64,000 nucleotides of DNA from Metaphire vulgaris (lineage: Eukaryota > Annelida > Clitellata > Crassiclitellata > Megascolecidae): the NCBI GenBank assembly GCA_018105865.1, contig CM030862.1, positions 744,001 to 808,000 of the forward strand, in the 5' to 3' direction. The notes under the pieces were generated by a model that made no database searches, was not told the origin of the DNA, and worked only from the letters and a program-made list of their open reading frames with translations. The position numbers and the translations under genes were made by a program. Below are positions 9,652-20,045 of the stretch, piece by piece (the first letter of the stretch is position 1; each line of letters begins with the position of its first letter).

Positions 9652-11467
9652 TGTATTTCAATATCTTCATAACCTTTTACCCAATATTTTCTATGTAAAC
9701 AAATTCTTTGATACTCTAAGCATTAAATGTAAACCCAATCTCAGAAATAGTAACAATATCTATCTTCAATATGCATCTACTAATGTCAGATTATTTACTA
9801 ACAAATTTTCTGGACCTAGAATTTGGAATAGCCTCCCTCCTGATCTAAAAAATTTAAACCAATTAACCTCATTTAAAACTAACTTAAAAATATTTCTTTT
9901 AAAATGGCAGACCTTACTTTCTCTTGGCTAAAATTATTTAATATTGATACAAGTTCTCAATTGTGATCACTAAATACTTTTAATATACATTGTATGTACT
10001 AACTACATTTTATACAATCAATATGATTATATGTACTTTCTGTGGTTACTTTCATCCAATAAACTAAATCACTTCCTACTTGATCCCTAAATAACTCCTA
10101 ATTTCCAACATTTAAATACTTTTATATGTCATGTAATTACAAACTTTGAGGTTGGCCAATTTTACGGGATACAAATCTCTTAGGCCAACCCTTTTCTCGA
10201 CTGATTTCTGTACTTTATATGTCTGCGAATTATAGTATTGACTATATAAACATATATTATACTTTTTTTTCTATAAGACCTAGATCTACCTTATATTCTC
10301 ATTAATTAATTATTATTACTAGATTATTACATTTTTGTTATTTGCACAAATTTGATGTTAAAATTATTCAACATATTTCTGTTCAAGTATACAGTTATTC
10401 ATGGTTTATACTATAGTTAAGCTGTCTACTCTTGAAAAGTTGAGAACATAAATTTGATTGATTGATTGATTGATTAACAGGATGAGATTAGTATAGAACT
10501 ATTGATCTTAATAGCCTTAAATTAAAAGTAATAATTTTAAACATTTACAAAATGTGATCTGCTAATGTTAATTTTGTCAATGGTAACTGGTGAGACAAAA
10601 CCAAATTTGTTGAAGAGTAAGTATTCAAGTATTTCTTTCTTTGGGTTTCTCATAGACTGGCTTCATCATTTTGCAGTGGATACCAGATTCTTTATATTAT
10701 CAGTCAGTCTGACTTGGAATTGTTATGTTAAGTCTGGGTATACACTATACGTGTATTTGGTACACCCAATAAGACCCAATGTGACATTGTTGTTTATGAG
10801 AAGATACAGTATGTGCTGCTAGGCAATGGCGTTGCCATGGTTCCAGAATAGGGATGCACCATCACTTGTATAGGTCTACCCGAACTTGGTCAGATTGAAT
10901 TAGGGGATTTGGGGAATTTAGGAAGTAACTATGGGAGCCTTGTGAGTTCTCCACTGGTATCTTGGGCAGGGGCCTAACTGAGAACGTATAAACTTTAGTT
11001 TAATTGTACATGACATGTCAAGTGTCTGAAGATGAAGCATCAGAATGCATAACTTGAAAATTAGCCAAGTTCCCAATATTTAACCCCTTAACTGGGGACC
11101 CCGGCTATATCCGTTCATTTTACATTGAGTTACAGTTAAATACCCAGTTAAGGGGTTAATTAGTAGTTGTCAGATTCATGAATTATACTTGGAAACAGTT
11201 GTGCCTAAATAATTATACACTGATGCTTAAAACATCTAAATAAGTATGGTGATATTGAAGCAACATTTTTCAGTTTTCTTAATTGTAGGTTTCTGTGATG
11301 TTGACACATTTATTCATCAAGCTGTGGAAGCTCTGAAATCTGATGAGTGCAGAAATGCACAAAAGTCAGCATCCCTGAATTCCGTGATCTTTGTTGCAAA
11401 AAATTCAGACATGAAACAAGAAATGGCGGAAAAGTTTGCATCGCTTTTTGACAAGCCAGACGATTAA
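7973..11467 (+). CDS. KH-like and macro-domain-like protein (PARP14-like, no catalytic domain)
   Basis: Two exons, 7973-9479 (donor CCAG|gtataa) and 11289-11467 (acceptor aattgtag), join through a split Gly codon to give 561 residues. Residues 1-70 are an alternating helix/strand block ending SLESIEAVRKALKAEMQKI, resembling the KH-like repeats of PARP14-type proteins. Residues 75-195 are a Ser/Glu linker. Residues 200-345 look like a second KH-like unit ending FGSKKDIELMKLHIKKQ. Residues about 390-558 follow the macro-domain pattern: AVDILVVAVDSK, then KIRKILHIVL, a helix around LESRLKDGIIKCINYA, the TLAIPLLCPG strand, and SVIFVAK near the C-terminus. The usual ADP-ribose-binding NAAN and Gly-rich loop are replaced, so binding is doubtful. 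The ATG follows a good acceptor (ttattgcag at 7969), suggesting an upstream untranslated exon. Confidence 0.7.
9664..10476 (+). mobile_element. 5'-truncated CR1/L2-type LINE, 3' end
   Basis: Translation around 9750-9925 gives the typical C-terminal signature of these reverse transcriptases (FSGPRIWNSLPPDLKNL, then SFKTNLKIFLL). A 3' untranslated region follows and ends in a (TTGA)n tail at 10453-10476. It has the same orientation as the host gene. Confidence 0.7.
11080..11159. mobile_element. 80-bp TTAA-ended palindromic element
   Basis: Left end TTAACCCCTTAACTGGG and right end CCCAGTTAAGGGGTTAA are 17-bp perfect inverted repeats. TTAA at both outer edges would fit a piggyBac-like target, but the element is too small to assign firmly. 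Confidence 0.5.
11289..11467 (+). CDS. Macro-domain gene, terminal coding exon
   Basis: This exon begins after acceptor aattgtag, completes a split Gly codon and encodes the final helix/strand of the macro-like fold (SVIFVAKNSDMKQ) before the stop. Confidence 0.75.
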
Positions 11468-11631
11468 TTTTATTGCATTTGCCTGATCTTTTATGCTTGT
11501 TTGGTTGTAAATATATTTCTCTTTACTTCATAATGATTGATTAATTATTTACATTAATGATCATTATTGAATTACTATAGAGTAGAGATTTAGAGCATTT
11601 TTGTAATTTAGTTGTGGAAGGAAGTAGAAAA

Positions 11632-11718
11632 AAGTAGGCTTAAGATTTTCCAATCTATCGTTCTTGGTGTAATATTATTATACCAAGAACGATAGATTGG
11701 AAAATATTAAGCCTACTT
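11632..11718. repeat. Near-perfect 37-bp inverted repeat (hairpin)
   Basis: Positions 11632-11668 and 11682-11718 are inverted repeats pairing at 36 of 37 positions around a 13-nt loop. It begins about 165 nt after the macro-gene stop and before an AATAAA at 11874, so it may be in the 3' untranslated region. It could be a fold-back MITE or a hairpin RNA element. Confidence 0.8.
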
Positions 11719-11873
11719 ATATTATAAGCATCGGATCAATTTAGTTATGGCAATATATAAATAGATTTTAGAGTTACTGTATGTTATATTCTATACATGT
11801 ATAATTTATTGTAAAATAGCTTTCCTGTTGGAACTATTGGAACTATGACATTGTTTATAAAAATCTTCATTGT

Positions 11874-11879
11874 AATAAA
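11874..11879 (+). promoter_or_regulatory. Candidate polyadenylation signal of the macro-domain gene
   Basis: An AATAAA hexamer about 410 nt past the stop codon. It is a candidate only; no mapped transcript end is available. Confidence 0.35.
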
Positions 11880-12417
11880 TGTCACATATGTTTTTTTAAA
11901 AATATTAGTTCTGTAACAGGCTACTGTTGGTCCTATTGATTAACAGACCAATGGCATTCTCTTTGTGTATGCTAAGAATTGGAATGGAAAAAAATAGAAG
12001 GCAACATGAACAGAAAAAGCAATTGAGAGTAATGGAGAAAGAAAATACGTGCTATAGATTGACATTCCAACTCCATCCTTTGTGCTTTGGTTGCTCAGCA
12101 GTGCTTGAGATTAAATGAGTTTCAGGGAAAGCTGTCTTTTTTAATTTTGATAGTGAAATTAGATCATATGACAAACTGTTATTGTTTGTATAAAAAGTTA
12201 GTTTTTTGTGGTATCCGAACCAGTTGTCAGTGAATCAGTTCATGAATCCATCTTTTTGATGCCAGGACATTTCTAAGAACCCACAATTTTCACAAAGTCA
12301 TTCAAGACATAATTTGGCTGAGACCAGAGTTGGAGTTCAATTCGAAAGAAACATACCACTGTTAGGCCTAGTGCTATATCATATTATATATGCTGATATG
12401 CATTTATTCATATGTGC

Positions 12418-12452
<35 letters not shown>

Positions 12453-12501
12453 ACCACCACAACTTTCAATAAGAGCTCTAAATATAGGGGGCAGTGGATT
12501 A

Positions 12502-12808
12502 GGGGCTGTCCATTAATTATGTCAATTTTTTGATCCCCTCCTTCCTTGTCAAAACCGTCAACTTTCTGTGACTACTATAATTATGTCAAAAACATTTCCT
12601 TTTTTGCTCAAATGTCAAAATGATTACCTTTTTTGTTTGCCATGCTGCTCTTTCATTGTAATAAATAGTATTCCATGAAATTTCCTATTTTTTGATTATT
12701 TGTAAAAAGTGAAATTGTTGATGTCAACTTCTCTTGATCCCCTCTGTAAACGACTGTCAAACTTTTCAAACCCTCCCTATTTTGTTGACGTAAATAATGG
12801 ATGGCCCC
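12502..12808. mobile_element. MITE-like element with GGGGCTGTCCATTAATTATGTCA ends
   Basis: The left end starts GGGGCTGTCCATTAATTATG and the right end is CGTAAATAATGGATGGCCCC, an imperfect inverted repeat of about 24 bp. The interior repeats TGATCCCCTC-like blocks. The ends resemble the element at 36141-36529. No target duplication is evident. Confidence 0.55.
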
Positions 12809-13131
12809 TCACTCCAGTGTCATTGCGTAGCGACCTTAGGCAAGTTGTTCACCCTTGACTGTTCCACACTTACAATTCTTCACTTGTGAATTGCAACGTG
12901 CTTTAACTATCATGTAATAATAATAATAACAATAATAATAATCATCATCATCATGTATGCATTCACTGAACTTTACTTACTTGCTGCAGAATTGGTGACG
13001 TAATCTGGTTGTGTGTTGTTTTGACGGATATTTTTTTCTATGAGAGAAAGATTTGGTCACTTTTAATTCGCAATTTATTTGCGTTTAGCGTCGAATAAAT
13101 CGTCGGATTTTACGGCCGAAAAGTCGACAGC

Positions 13132-13278
13132 ATGCGGTCGATCGTGTTGTTGGCGCTGGTCGGCGGATTTTTGCCGTTTCTTGTCGCTGGGCAGACTCTG
13201 GTCGAGAGTTTTCGGGGCGAAATTCGCTCCTGCGAAACAGCTTGCGAGAAATCCTATCCAGGCGCAGAGGAGGACCAG
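13132..13278 (+). CDS. TMEM59: TMEM59 coding exon 1
   Basis: Encodes the signal peptide and the first Cys pair, ending GACCAG|gtaatt in phase 0. Confidence 0.88.
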
Positions 13279-13449
13279 GTAATTCCGTTGGAATATCTCC
13301 ATTCTCTCTTCTGTGTGAGAACCACGGTAAAACATATCGGTTTTATTTTGTAGCAGCTGTAGGGAACAAACAGAAGCTGGAACAGAGGACCGTATGAATG
13401 ACTAGTTTGCAACACAGGAGAAATCCTACCAAACCACTTAAAATCCAGC

Positions 13450-13503
<54 letters not shown>

Positions 13504-14778
13504 GTTTTGACGCAGGGGACTTGAACCGACGACACCCAGACCTTCATTCCATCGCCTTACACTGTGCCAAAAATCACAACTGGAGCACAGTATCTGAGCA
13601 CAATACCCTTTATTGCAGAATACAATATAACACTCAACGCCAGGAAATAGAAACGAAAGAATTGAATTCAATTGAAAGAAATGAGGAATTGAGTTCAATT
13701 GAAAGAAACTAATTGAGTTCAATTGAAAGAAATGAGGAAAGAAAGTTTTAAAGAGATGACTTAGATGACTACTCAGTTTGGATATTGTTTTCCATCGTGT
13801 GCAAAAAGTTTGGCATGATTCTCGATTTCTTCCTTATCATTTGCCAAACATCTCTTGCCGTTGACACACATTTTCCATCACAGACAACTGAGTTAATCCT
13901 CCTTATCTTGTGATGCTGCTGAGGTTCTCATTTATGACTTCATTTCTTTTTTCTGGAGTATTGTAATTTGCACTTATCAGCCAATGTATCTCCATGCATC
14001 TGGCATGCTTGCCATAGGTTGGTCACTTGATAATTGGATTGCATCTGGAAACACCATAGGAAAATTTGAGCAGTCGAGTTGCGGTTCTTGCTATCACGAG
14101 ACTGGGAGTTTGCGTCAGATACTGAAATTCGGTTGAATTTTATTTTATTTATCATTTTTCTCAATTTGTTAAAACTTAATATTTTGTTCAATGCTATTGT
14201 ATAGTTGTGAATATGCCTGTTTGTTATATTTCTTAAAGTAGCCTTTCTTATATCTGGAGTGAATTTGTTTTTCACATTCAAGGTCCGGCTGTTCAGCTTC
14301 TGTCGAAACGGATGTCGTCTTCTGAATGTTATTGATGTTTTGGATGGATTTAATGACCTCAACGACACCAAACTCGCATGCTTCAAGTGTATGTACAGCA
14401 GCTTCGGATTTCTGTGTGATTTAACTGCTGCATTTGCAATCTATTCTCTGTCATTCTCGACCTACTGCTCAATCCACTAGGTATTCGGCAGGACTTTCAT
14501 TTGTTGTTCCTTATTCTCGCACTGTCATTGGCACTAGTTGTTTCTCAGTGTGTGTCCCTAAGCTTTGGAATTCATTACCAATATCACTTCGTAAAACTAA
14601 AAATTTATCATCTTTTAGATCTGGTCTTAAAACTTACCTGTTTGACTTGGCTTATCCCCCTTAGATTGCTCCCCCGCTGTTCTGACTGATCTTCCGGATT
14701 GACCTGGCTCTAATTCTATTTGGATTTGGTGCGCCATCGGCTGATGCCCTGGGCATTATGATAGTGGCGCCATAGAAG

Positions 14779-14809
<31 letters not shown>

Positions 14810-17800
14810 TCATTTTGATGTAGTAAAATATGACAACCCTGGCATTATGGCCATGTAGTGACATGGGAAATTTTCAGGACCCCTTGAGGGTAAATAAACT
14901 TATGGATCCCTTAACAATGCATGTATGAGTGTCGTCGTTATTTGTCACAAAAGAGCCGCAGCTTAATGATTGGTCAGCTCAAGCTGAACGTTGCAACTGT
15001 GACTGATGAGCTACTTAAGTCAGTAATTTCCAGGACCCCTTATGGCATTGATTTTCAGGACTCCATTTTTCAGCCCAGGGTCCCATTTTGCAGCCCATGA
15101 AGTCATATCCTCTCCCTTTGTGAAGTGCCCTTCTCTTTGGTTATGCTGTGCTTACAACACTATATAAATCGGCCAGCATACGTACGTGCTGAAATACGAT
15201 AATTGCGACTTGTATTAACGCAATTTGTTAATGTTTGATTTAGTTTGTATCATTGCTAATTAATGTGAAAATTATTGTATTTACCGTTTGACTGTTTCAT
15301 GGTTTAATTTCCTACAGGTTGCCAGGATTCCTACTCGCTTGGTCCAAACATTGACGCATGTAAATTTGGTTGTGAAAGTCAGGTCGCAGGTGCTGAGCAG
15401 AGAAGACTTCAGGTAAAAAGACTGGTAAAAGTATGCAATGGAGAACAGAACTCTGTATAGAATATAAAGTAAAGTAAAGTAAAGGTTTTCACCCGTAGGC
15501 TTACGCCCGTAGGGTCCGGTGCTGATCCCCGTATTTTGTAGCCAACAGCCCATAGGTGGCTAAGCCATACATCGGCGGACGGTGGCCAGTCTCTTCCGCC
15601 AAACCTATGGTTACTATCGCAATGTTGCCATTGCTACTCATTTTTGATGTTACTACCGCCCTCTAGCGATTAAGGCTGAGTCGACCTTAGGGGCTCCTAC
15701 GGGATTGAACCCGTGTCGTCGGCGTGCCTGCCCAGTGATATTACCACTCATCTATCTTCCCGCAGGATAGAATATAAGGAAACAAGAAATCTATTAATTG
15801 AAAATATGTTAATTCAGAAGTAGATTGTTCATTCAAACTGAAAATTCAAATTAACCTTGGGACATGTAGAGATGTTTTGCAGCAGTTGTGGACTGCTGTG
15901 AATATTACAGTATCCATAAATCATGGTTCATTGATATGCTTAATGGTATTTTATTCCTAATTGCAGGGTTAAATTTATTCTTTATGTTGGCTAGAGTGGG
16001 GTGGGTGACCTTGCTTTAAGAACACGGTGACTAAAAGAATATCATATAGAAATCAATTTTTGAGATAAAATAATCCTTAGGCACCAGTAAATCCCAATTT
16101 TTAAGTTCTTATATGGTATTCACTCAGATCAGGTCACGTCTTCGTCCTCCAGCTGTGTTCAGCTATTGACTTCTCCATGACATCTCTCAAAAGTTCTCTG
16201 TCCTCTGCTATTTCCTCCAAAGTCATTTGGTGTCTTCCGTCAGTTTTTCCATTGAGATTCAGCCCTGCCATGCGCAGGTCCTCTTCCAATCCATCCATCG
16301 TCTTTTCGGTCTTCCTTTAGATCTTCTCCCCTCTGGTTTGTAGTTGAAAATTCGTTTTGGGTTTCTTATTCGTTCTATTGTGAGTACGTGTCCAGTCCAT
16401 TTAATTCTTCTATTTCTGATTACGTCAATAATATTCGGTTGCAGTGTTCTTTCCGTAACATCTTCATTTGTTATGTATCCTTCTAAGCCATTATAAGCCC
16501 TTGGCATTGAAAAATCCATTTTTAGCCAGCATATTCCTTATGCACTTCTTATAACAAATTTGTAAGCAATAGCATAGGCATTAGCTGTTTTAAAATATTT
16601 CCATTTCAATTTCTCCTTTTTTTATGTAATTCTCGTGGCTTATGATAAATGCAGCTCCGATTTGAAACACTGCTGATATCAGCTGTGTTTAGAAATTGTA
16701 TTGATATCAGTTGTACTTTTAAATAGATTGACCTCAACTGTGGCCAACATATATAGTGCCCTCTCTAGTACTGTATGCTTTTCATTCATGATTGCTGTGT
16801 AAACTAGTTTCATTATCTCCTCAAGTGACTCTAAAGTCTAAAGCTGTGCACACCTCTGAGTAGAAATAGAAGAGGCGCTATACAAATTCCTCATTACAAT
16901 ACATTACATTGTTAGAAATGGCTGGCCACATTTGGTGCTTTAGTATTCATTGTAAGGAAGTAGGTAAAATCCCGTTTGGCGTTTTCAAAAGCAGCACCGC
17001 AGTAACTCCTTATTCATAGGTGCTTAATCTTAGTATGAAGTGGCTATAGCCAAAGGTGGGGGTCATTCACGCAGGACCATTTAATCCAAAGAGTAATTCT
17101 ACATATAGATAGGTGTCAGTATAGATTACAAAGTTTGCAGTGGAATTTTTTTAATGAATTTTAGGTTGAAGAATACTGCTTTAACCAGCAACTTGACAAC
17201 CTTTCACCATTGCTATACATCAGCAGCATTTTTACTAACATGATTGAAATTTCCAGTGATCGAATGATTCGATCATATTACTCTCAAAGGATCAGTGGAG
17301 GATTAGTTGTCGTAGCTGCAGGTTCATCTCTGGTCTCAGATTCTGGAGATGCGTCTTTTGACGGTATTAAGCTTTCATCACCACTAGGCTGCTTTTGTTT
17401 TACAAGTTTTCATCATATTGTTATGAAAAAGAAGAAATAGGTTGAGGGATACATCTTGGGATGAAATTATAAATTGGATTAATAATATATATCCATATTC
17501 AGAGCCAGTTTGGTTCTAGACGGTAAGTAGTATCTATTCATTAATAATGATAATAATAATTAATATAATAGTTTAATAATGTATAATGGTTATAATACAG
17601 TAATAATAATAATAGCAATTATAATAATAGCAATAATAATAATAATAATAATCAGGTAATATTTTATAGTCATTCAACATCTGTGCTATTGAAATTCAGT
17701 GCATTTGATCATGATGTATATTTTTCTGTTTCTTTTGTGGAAATTAATAAGAAGACAGATTCATTATTGAGAGGAATTACATTGATATTGGTTTAGTGTT

Positions 17801-20045
17801 ATATTGATTTCAATGTTAAATATTGGTATCTATAGCAGGACTGGTGCTGGTTAAAATTTTCTTGTTTGATTAATCTGAAAAATTTTTGATCGAACTGATC
17901 GATTAATTTTGAATAATAATTATGCGTAGCTTTTAGCCGACCTGCTTGCATTCCAACCCTGCATATGTCTACTTTGCCATCTGCAGTTAGCTTAAATACA
18001 AAATGAAAATGCTTGCTCAGCTCTCTCCCATTAAATGCTCATACCTAAATGCAACATTGCTTTCATTACTCACCATTGTTGTCTGAACAAAAATAGAAAT
18101 CGAGTAAGCTAAGGAAATAAGCAACCAAAATACTACAAAAATTCAATTAACAAATTAGTTGATTAAAGAAAATTTGATCGATTAAAAATTTTAGCAATTA
18201 ATGGATTAATTAATCATTAATATCCGCACCCCTGATCTTTAGTCATGTGACTTGCTCAAGTTACCCTAAGTTATAAGCTCTTATGGTTCTAGCATGGTCA
18301 TTGAGACAGTTGATAATGTAGCACGTTAATCTTCAATTGATGCCGAATAGATTATAGGCCCATAGGCTTGAGCCCTCCCACTTTTTGAGAAGAGAAGGTA
18401 AAGGGGTTGAACCCCCCACTTTTTTATCCAAGATTACTCCAATACAAGTCGGTGAAGGTTCTTGAAGGAATTCATATTTCGTGAGATCACAATCGTTGAG
18501 ATATATTTGCTTAAGCTTATTATTATAAGGTTGAAAATTACTGTTATGGAAGATGCTGTCATGAAAGCAGAATTGGGTTGCATTTCATCGCAATGGGTGA
18601 ATATCCATGTGTTTCCCATGAGATCATCCTGTACTGCATCAGGTTTTTGACAATGCAGTGGTTTGATTAAATAACACAGCATTGAGATATTATTCTTTAG
18701 TAATTTTCGCTATTACTCGTTAAGTAAATTAAGCCAGGTCAGTTTTAAAATGAATTTAATTAAACACGATTATTGTTTCAAATATATTGGCAGTTTGTTT
18801 GTTTTGTCAGATAAATCGAACAATTATATGGAGATGAGAGGCATGATCATTGGACCGGTGGTCGACATGCCTTCTCCGAACGACAACCCGTCGTCAGTGA
18901 TTGTTGATGAACCGGCAGAGAACAGCCTGGCGCTGAAGTCAGACGGCGTATTGGCGAGAACTGGCATTTCGCGCGTTTTGGCCTTTAGCCTCTTCGTCTT
19001 GGCCGTTCTGTTGGTCATCTGGATATGGACTGGGGCTCCTAATGCGGCGGCGGCTGCTAAGCAGGATCGCAAGGTATCGTTGGCTTCTTCCTCCTCCTCC
19101 TCCTCCTCCTCACAGTGCCACTCACAGCATGGCCGTTGATGAATTTAGCCAGTGAACGAGACACGTCATTTCCCTTTTCTTTTCAAGCTATTGTTTTCAA
19201 ACTTTCCTACCACAGTGGGGCTACTTAGTCTAGTAGTAACAAATAACTTTCAAGTCTAGGCTTAATACACATCTCTTCCAGTTAGCATTTCCTCCATAAC
19301 TCTGCCTCAATGTTTCCCACCGACTGATCTCTGGAATTACCCGGTCTTTTGAGGACGGATTTGGAATACCATCGGTTGATACCTTTAGGTCAGTGCTTCC
19401 CAAGCTTTTTCCAGCCACGGCACACTATCCAAGAAACATACAGTCAACGGCACACTGCAGCCGACAAGCAAAAAATGAAAAAAACCTCATTTGTGATCCT
19501 GACAAGCGAAAAAATCTGTTTCTCTGATCATGATCTCTCGCTTTTCCCTGGCTGACAAGCAAAAAAAGGTCGTCAAATTATTTACGTTAGCTGTTAGATT
19601 AGATTCTCGAGTACTAGACCTGGTGTTATAAAAGTGCATAATTATAATTATTATTAAGTGTAGGATTGCCAAGAACTACCTTATGGCAGGCCCACCAAGA
19701 GGATGGCAAAATGCCGAGGGGCCTGGCGATCTGCAGGGTCTTTGGACAGGTTCACAATAAAGTTATCTCAAGCAATATTATTTATTATTATGAATGTTGT
19801 TTGGAGATTAAGAGCTCTGTCTTATGCTTTTCTTTGCTTGTTTTCTATTTTTGTAGTTGCTACTGGAAAAACAGAATCTGAAGTACCTTCAATGCTTCGA
19901 TGATTCAGGCGAGCTTCAGCTGTTCATCGCTCCTTCCTCGGACGACATCAAGGCCGGTCCTCCCCCGGACGTCACTGAAAAGCCGATGGAACTGATAGAC
20001 ATCGGTTCCCCTTTTCCACTCAAATATAAAATCGAAACTGTCTAA
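13132..20045 (+). CDS. TMEM59: Transmembrane protein 59 orthologue (six exons)
   Basis: Six exons (13132-13278, 14283-14388, 15318-15412, 17165-17363, 18811-19073, 19857-20045) join in compatible phases into 332 codons, close to human TMEM59 (323 aa). Residues 1-20 are a signal peptide (MRSIVLLALVGGFLPFLVAG). A luminal region with paired cysteines follows (CETAC, CRNGCRL, CKFGC), matching the family pattern including NDLNDTKLAC. One transmembrane helix lies at about 236-256 (VLAFSLFVLAVLLVIWIW), then a short cytosolic tail. Vertebrate TMEM59 is a Golgi/endosomal type I protein affecting glycosylation, trafficking and ATG16L1-dependent autophagy. The tail has a Tyr and acidic residues, but I do not see the exact ATG16L1-binding spacing. 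CpG-containing sequence surrounds the start codon. Confidence 0.88.
13447..13560 (-). repeat. (ATT)n microsatellite abutting a tRNA-like SINE fragment
   Basis: An ATT run at 13449-13503 is followed by a minus-strand block with box B GGTTCAAGTCCC (13508-13519). It is probably a SINE head with a microsatellite at its edge, within TMEM59 intron 1. Confidence 0.5.
14283..14388 (+). CDS. TMEM59: TMEM59 coding exon 2
   Basis: Acceptor cacattcaag, donor AAGT|gtatgt. Encodes the CRNGCRLL block and NDLNDTKLAC, the best-conserved part of the family's luminal domain. Ends in phase 1. Confidence 0.88.
14460..14809 (+). mobile_element. 5'-truncated LINE 3' end with (TTGA)n tail
   Basis: Translation gives a terminal reverse-transcriptase signature (VPKLWNSLPISLRKTKNL, then FRSGLKTYLFDLAYPP and stop). 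The 3' sequence ends GGCGCCATAGAAGTTTATTGA plus TTGA repeats. The last 200 bp are nearly identical to the antisense copy at 24557-24754. It lies in TMEM59 intron 2. Confidence 0.75.
15318..15412 (+). CDS. TMEM59: TMEM59 coding exon 3
   Basis: Acceptor ttcctacag, donor CTTCAG|gtaaaa. Encodes the next cysteine set (CQDSYS, CKFGCESQ). The phase 1 to phase 0 transition is consistent with its neighbours. Confidence 0.88.
15468..15766 (-). mobile_element. tRNA-derived SINE with 11-bp target duplication
   Basis: Read on the minus strand, the head carries box A (GAGTGGTAATATCACTGG) and box B (GGTTCAATCCC), followed by a unique body and a (CTTTA)n tail. The 11-bp direct repeat ATAGAATATAA flanks it exactly (15457-15467, 15767-15777). 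It is antisense in TMEM59 intron 3. Part of the body recurs near 56516-56630. Confidence 0.88.
16259..16519 (-). mobile_element. LINE reverse-transcriptase C-terminal fragment
   Basis: The 86-codon frame contains RRIKWTGHVLTIERIRNPKR and GRRSKGRPKRRWMDW, the WxGHV and GRPxxRW signatures at the C-terminus of endonuclease/reverse-transcriptase polyproteins. The 5' part is missing. Antisense in TMEM59 intron 3. Confidence 0.8.
16835..16915 (+). mobile_element. LINE 3' terminal fragment with ATTAC tail
   Basis: Ends GAGGCGCTATACAAATTCCTCATTACAA and then CATTACATT. The same GCGCTATA-AAATxCT-ACATTACATT ending occurs at 41808-41822 interrupted by a MITE pair. Confidence 0.55.
17165..17363 (+). CDS. 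TMEM59: TMEM59 coding exon 4
   Basis: Acceptor gaattttag, donor GACG|gtatta (phase 1). Encodes the less conserved juxtamembrane luminal region (FTNMIEISSDRMIRSYYSQR, then GGLVVVAAGSS). Confidence 0.8.
17364..18810 (+). other. TMEM59 intron 4
   Basis: AT-rich sequence with AAT microsatellite stretches around 17545-17655. No inverted-repeat element or LINE remnant is recognised. Confidence 0.5.
18811..19073 (+). CDS. TMEM59: TMEM59 coding exon 5 (transmembrane)
   Basis: Acceptor gttttgtcag, donor CGCAAG|gtatcg. The exon starts in phase 1 completing an Asp codon. It contains the only transmembrane helix of the mature protein and the start of the cytosolic tail. Confidence 0.88.
19231..19395 (+). 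mobile_element. LINE 3' fragment
   Basis: Translates to a terminal LxTHLFQLAFPP-stop peptide. Its 3' sequence (a GACTGATCTCTGGAATTAC-like block) matches in reverse the segment at 44135-44360. It lies in TMEM59 intron 5. Confidence 0.55.
19857..20045 (+). CDS. TMEM59: TMEM59 coding exon 6 (C-terminal tail)
   Basis: Acceptor atttttgtag. Encodes the 62-residue end of the cytosolic tail and the stop codon. Homology to the vertebrate tail is weaker than in the luminal exons. Confidence 0.8.
   Translation: MLLEKQNLKYLQCFDDSGELQLFIAPSSDDIKAGPPPDVTEKPMELIDIGSPFPLKYKIETV

Larger units (their letters stand above)
9480..11288 (+). other. Intron of the macro-domain gene
   Basis: The intron starts gtataa and ends tttcttaattgtag. 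It contains an ATT microsatellite (about 9612-9650), a LINE 3' end (9664-10476), a degraded MITE end near 10825 and a small TTAACCCC palindromic element (11080-11159). Confidence 0.7.
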
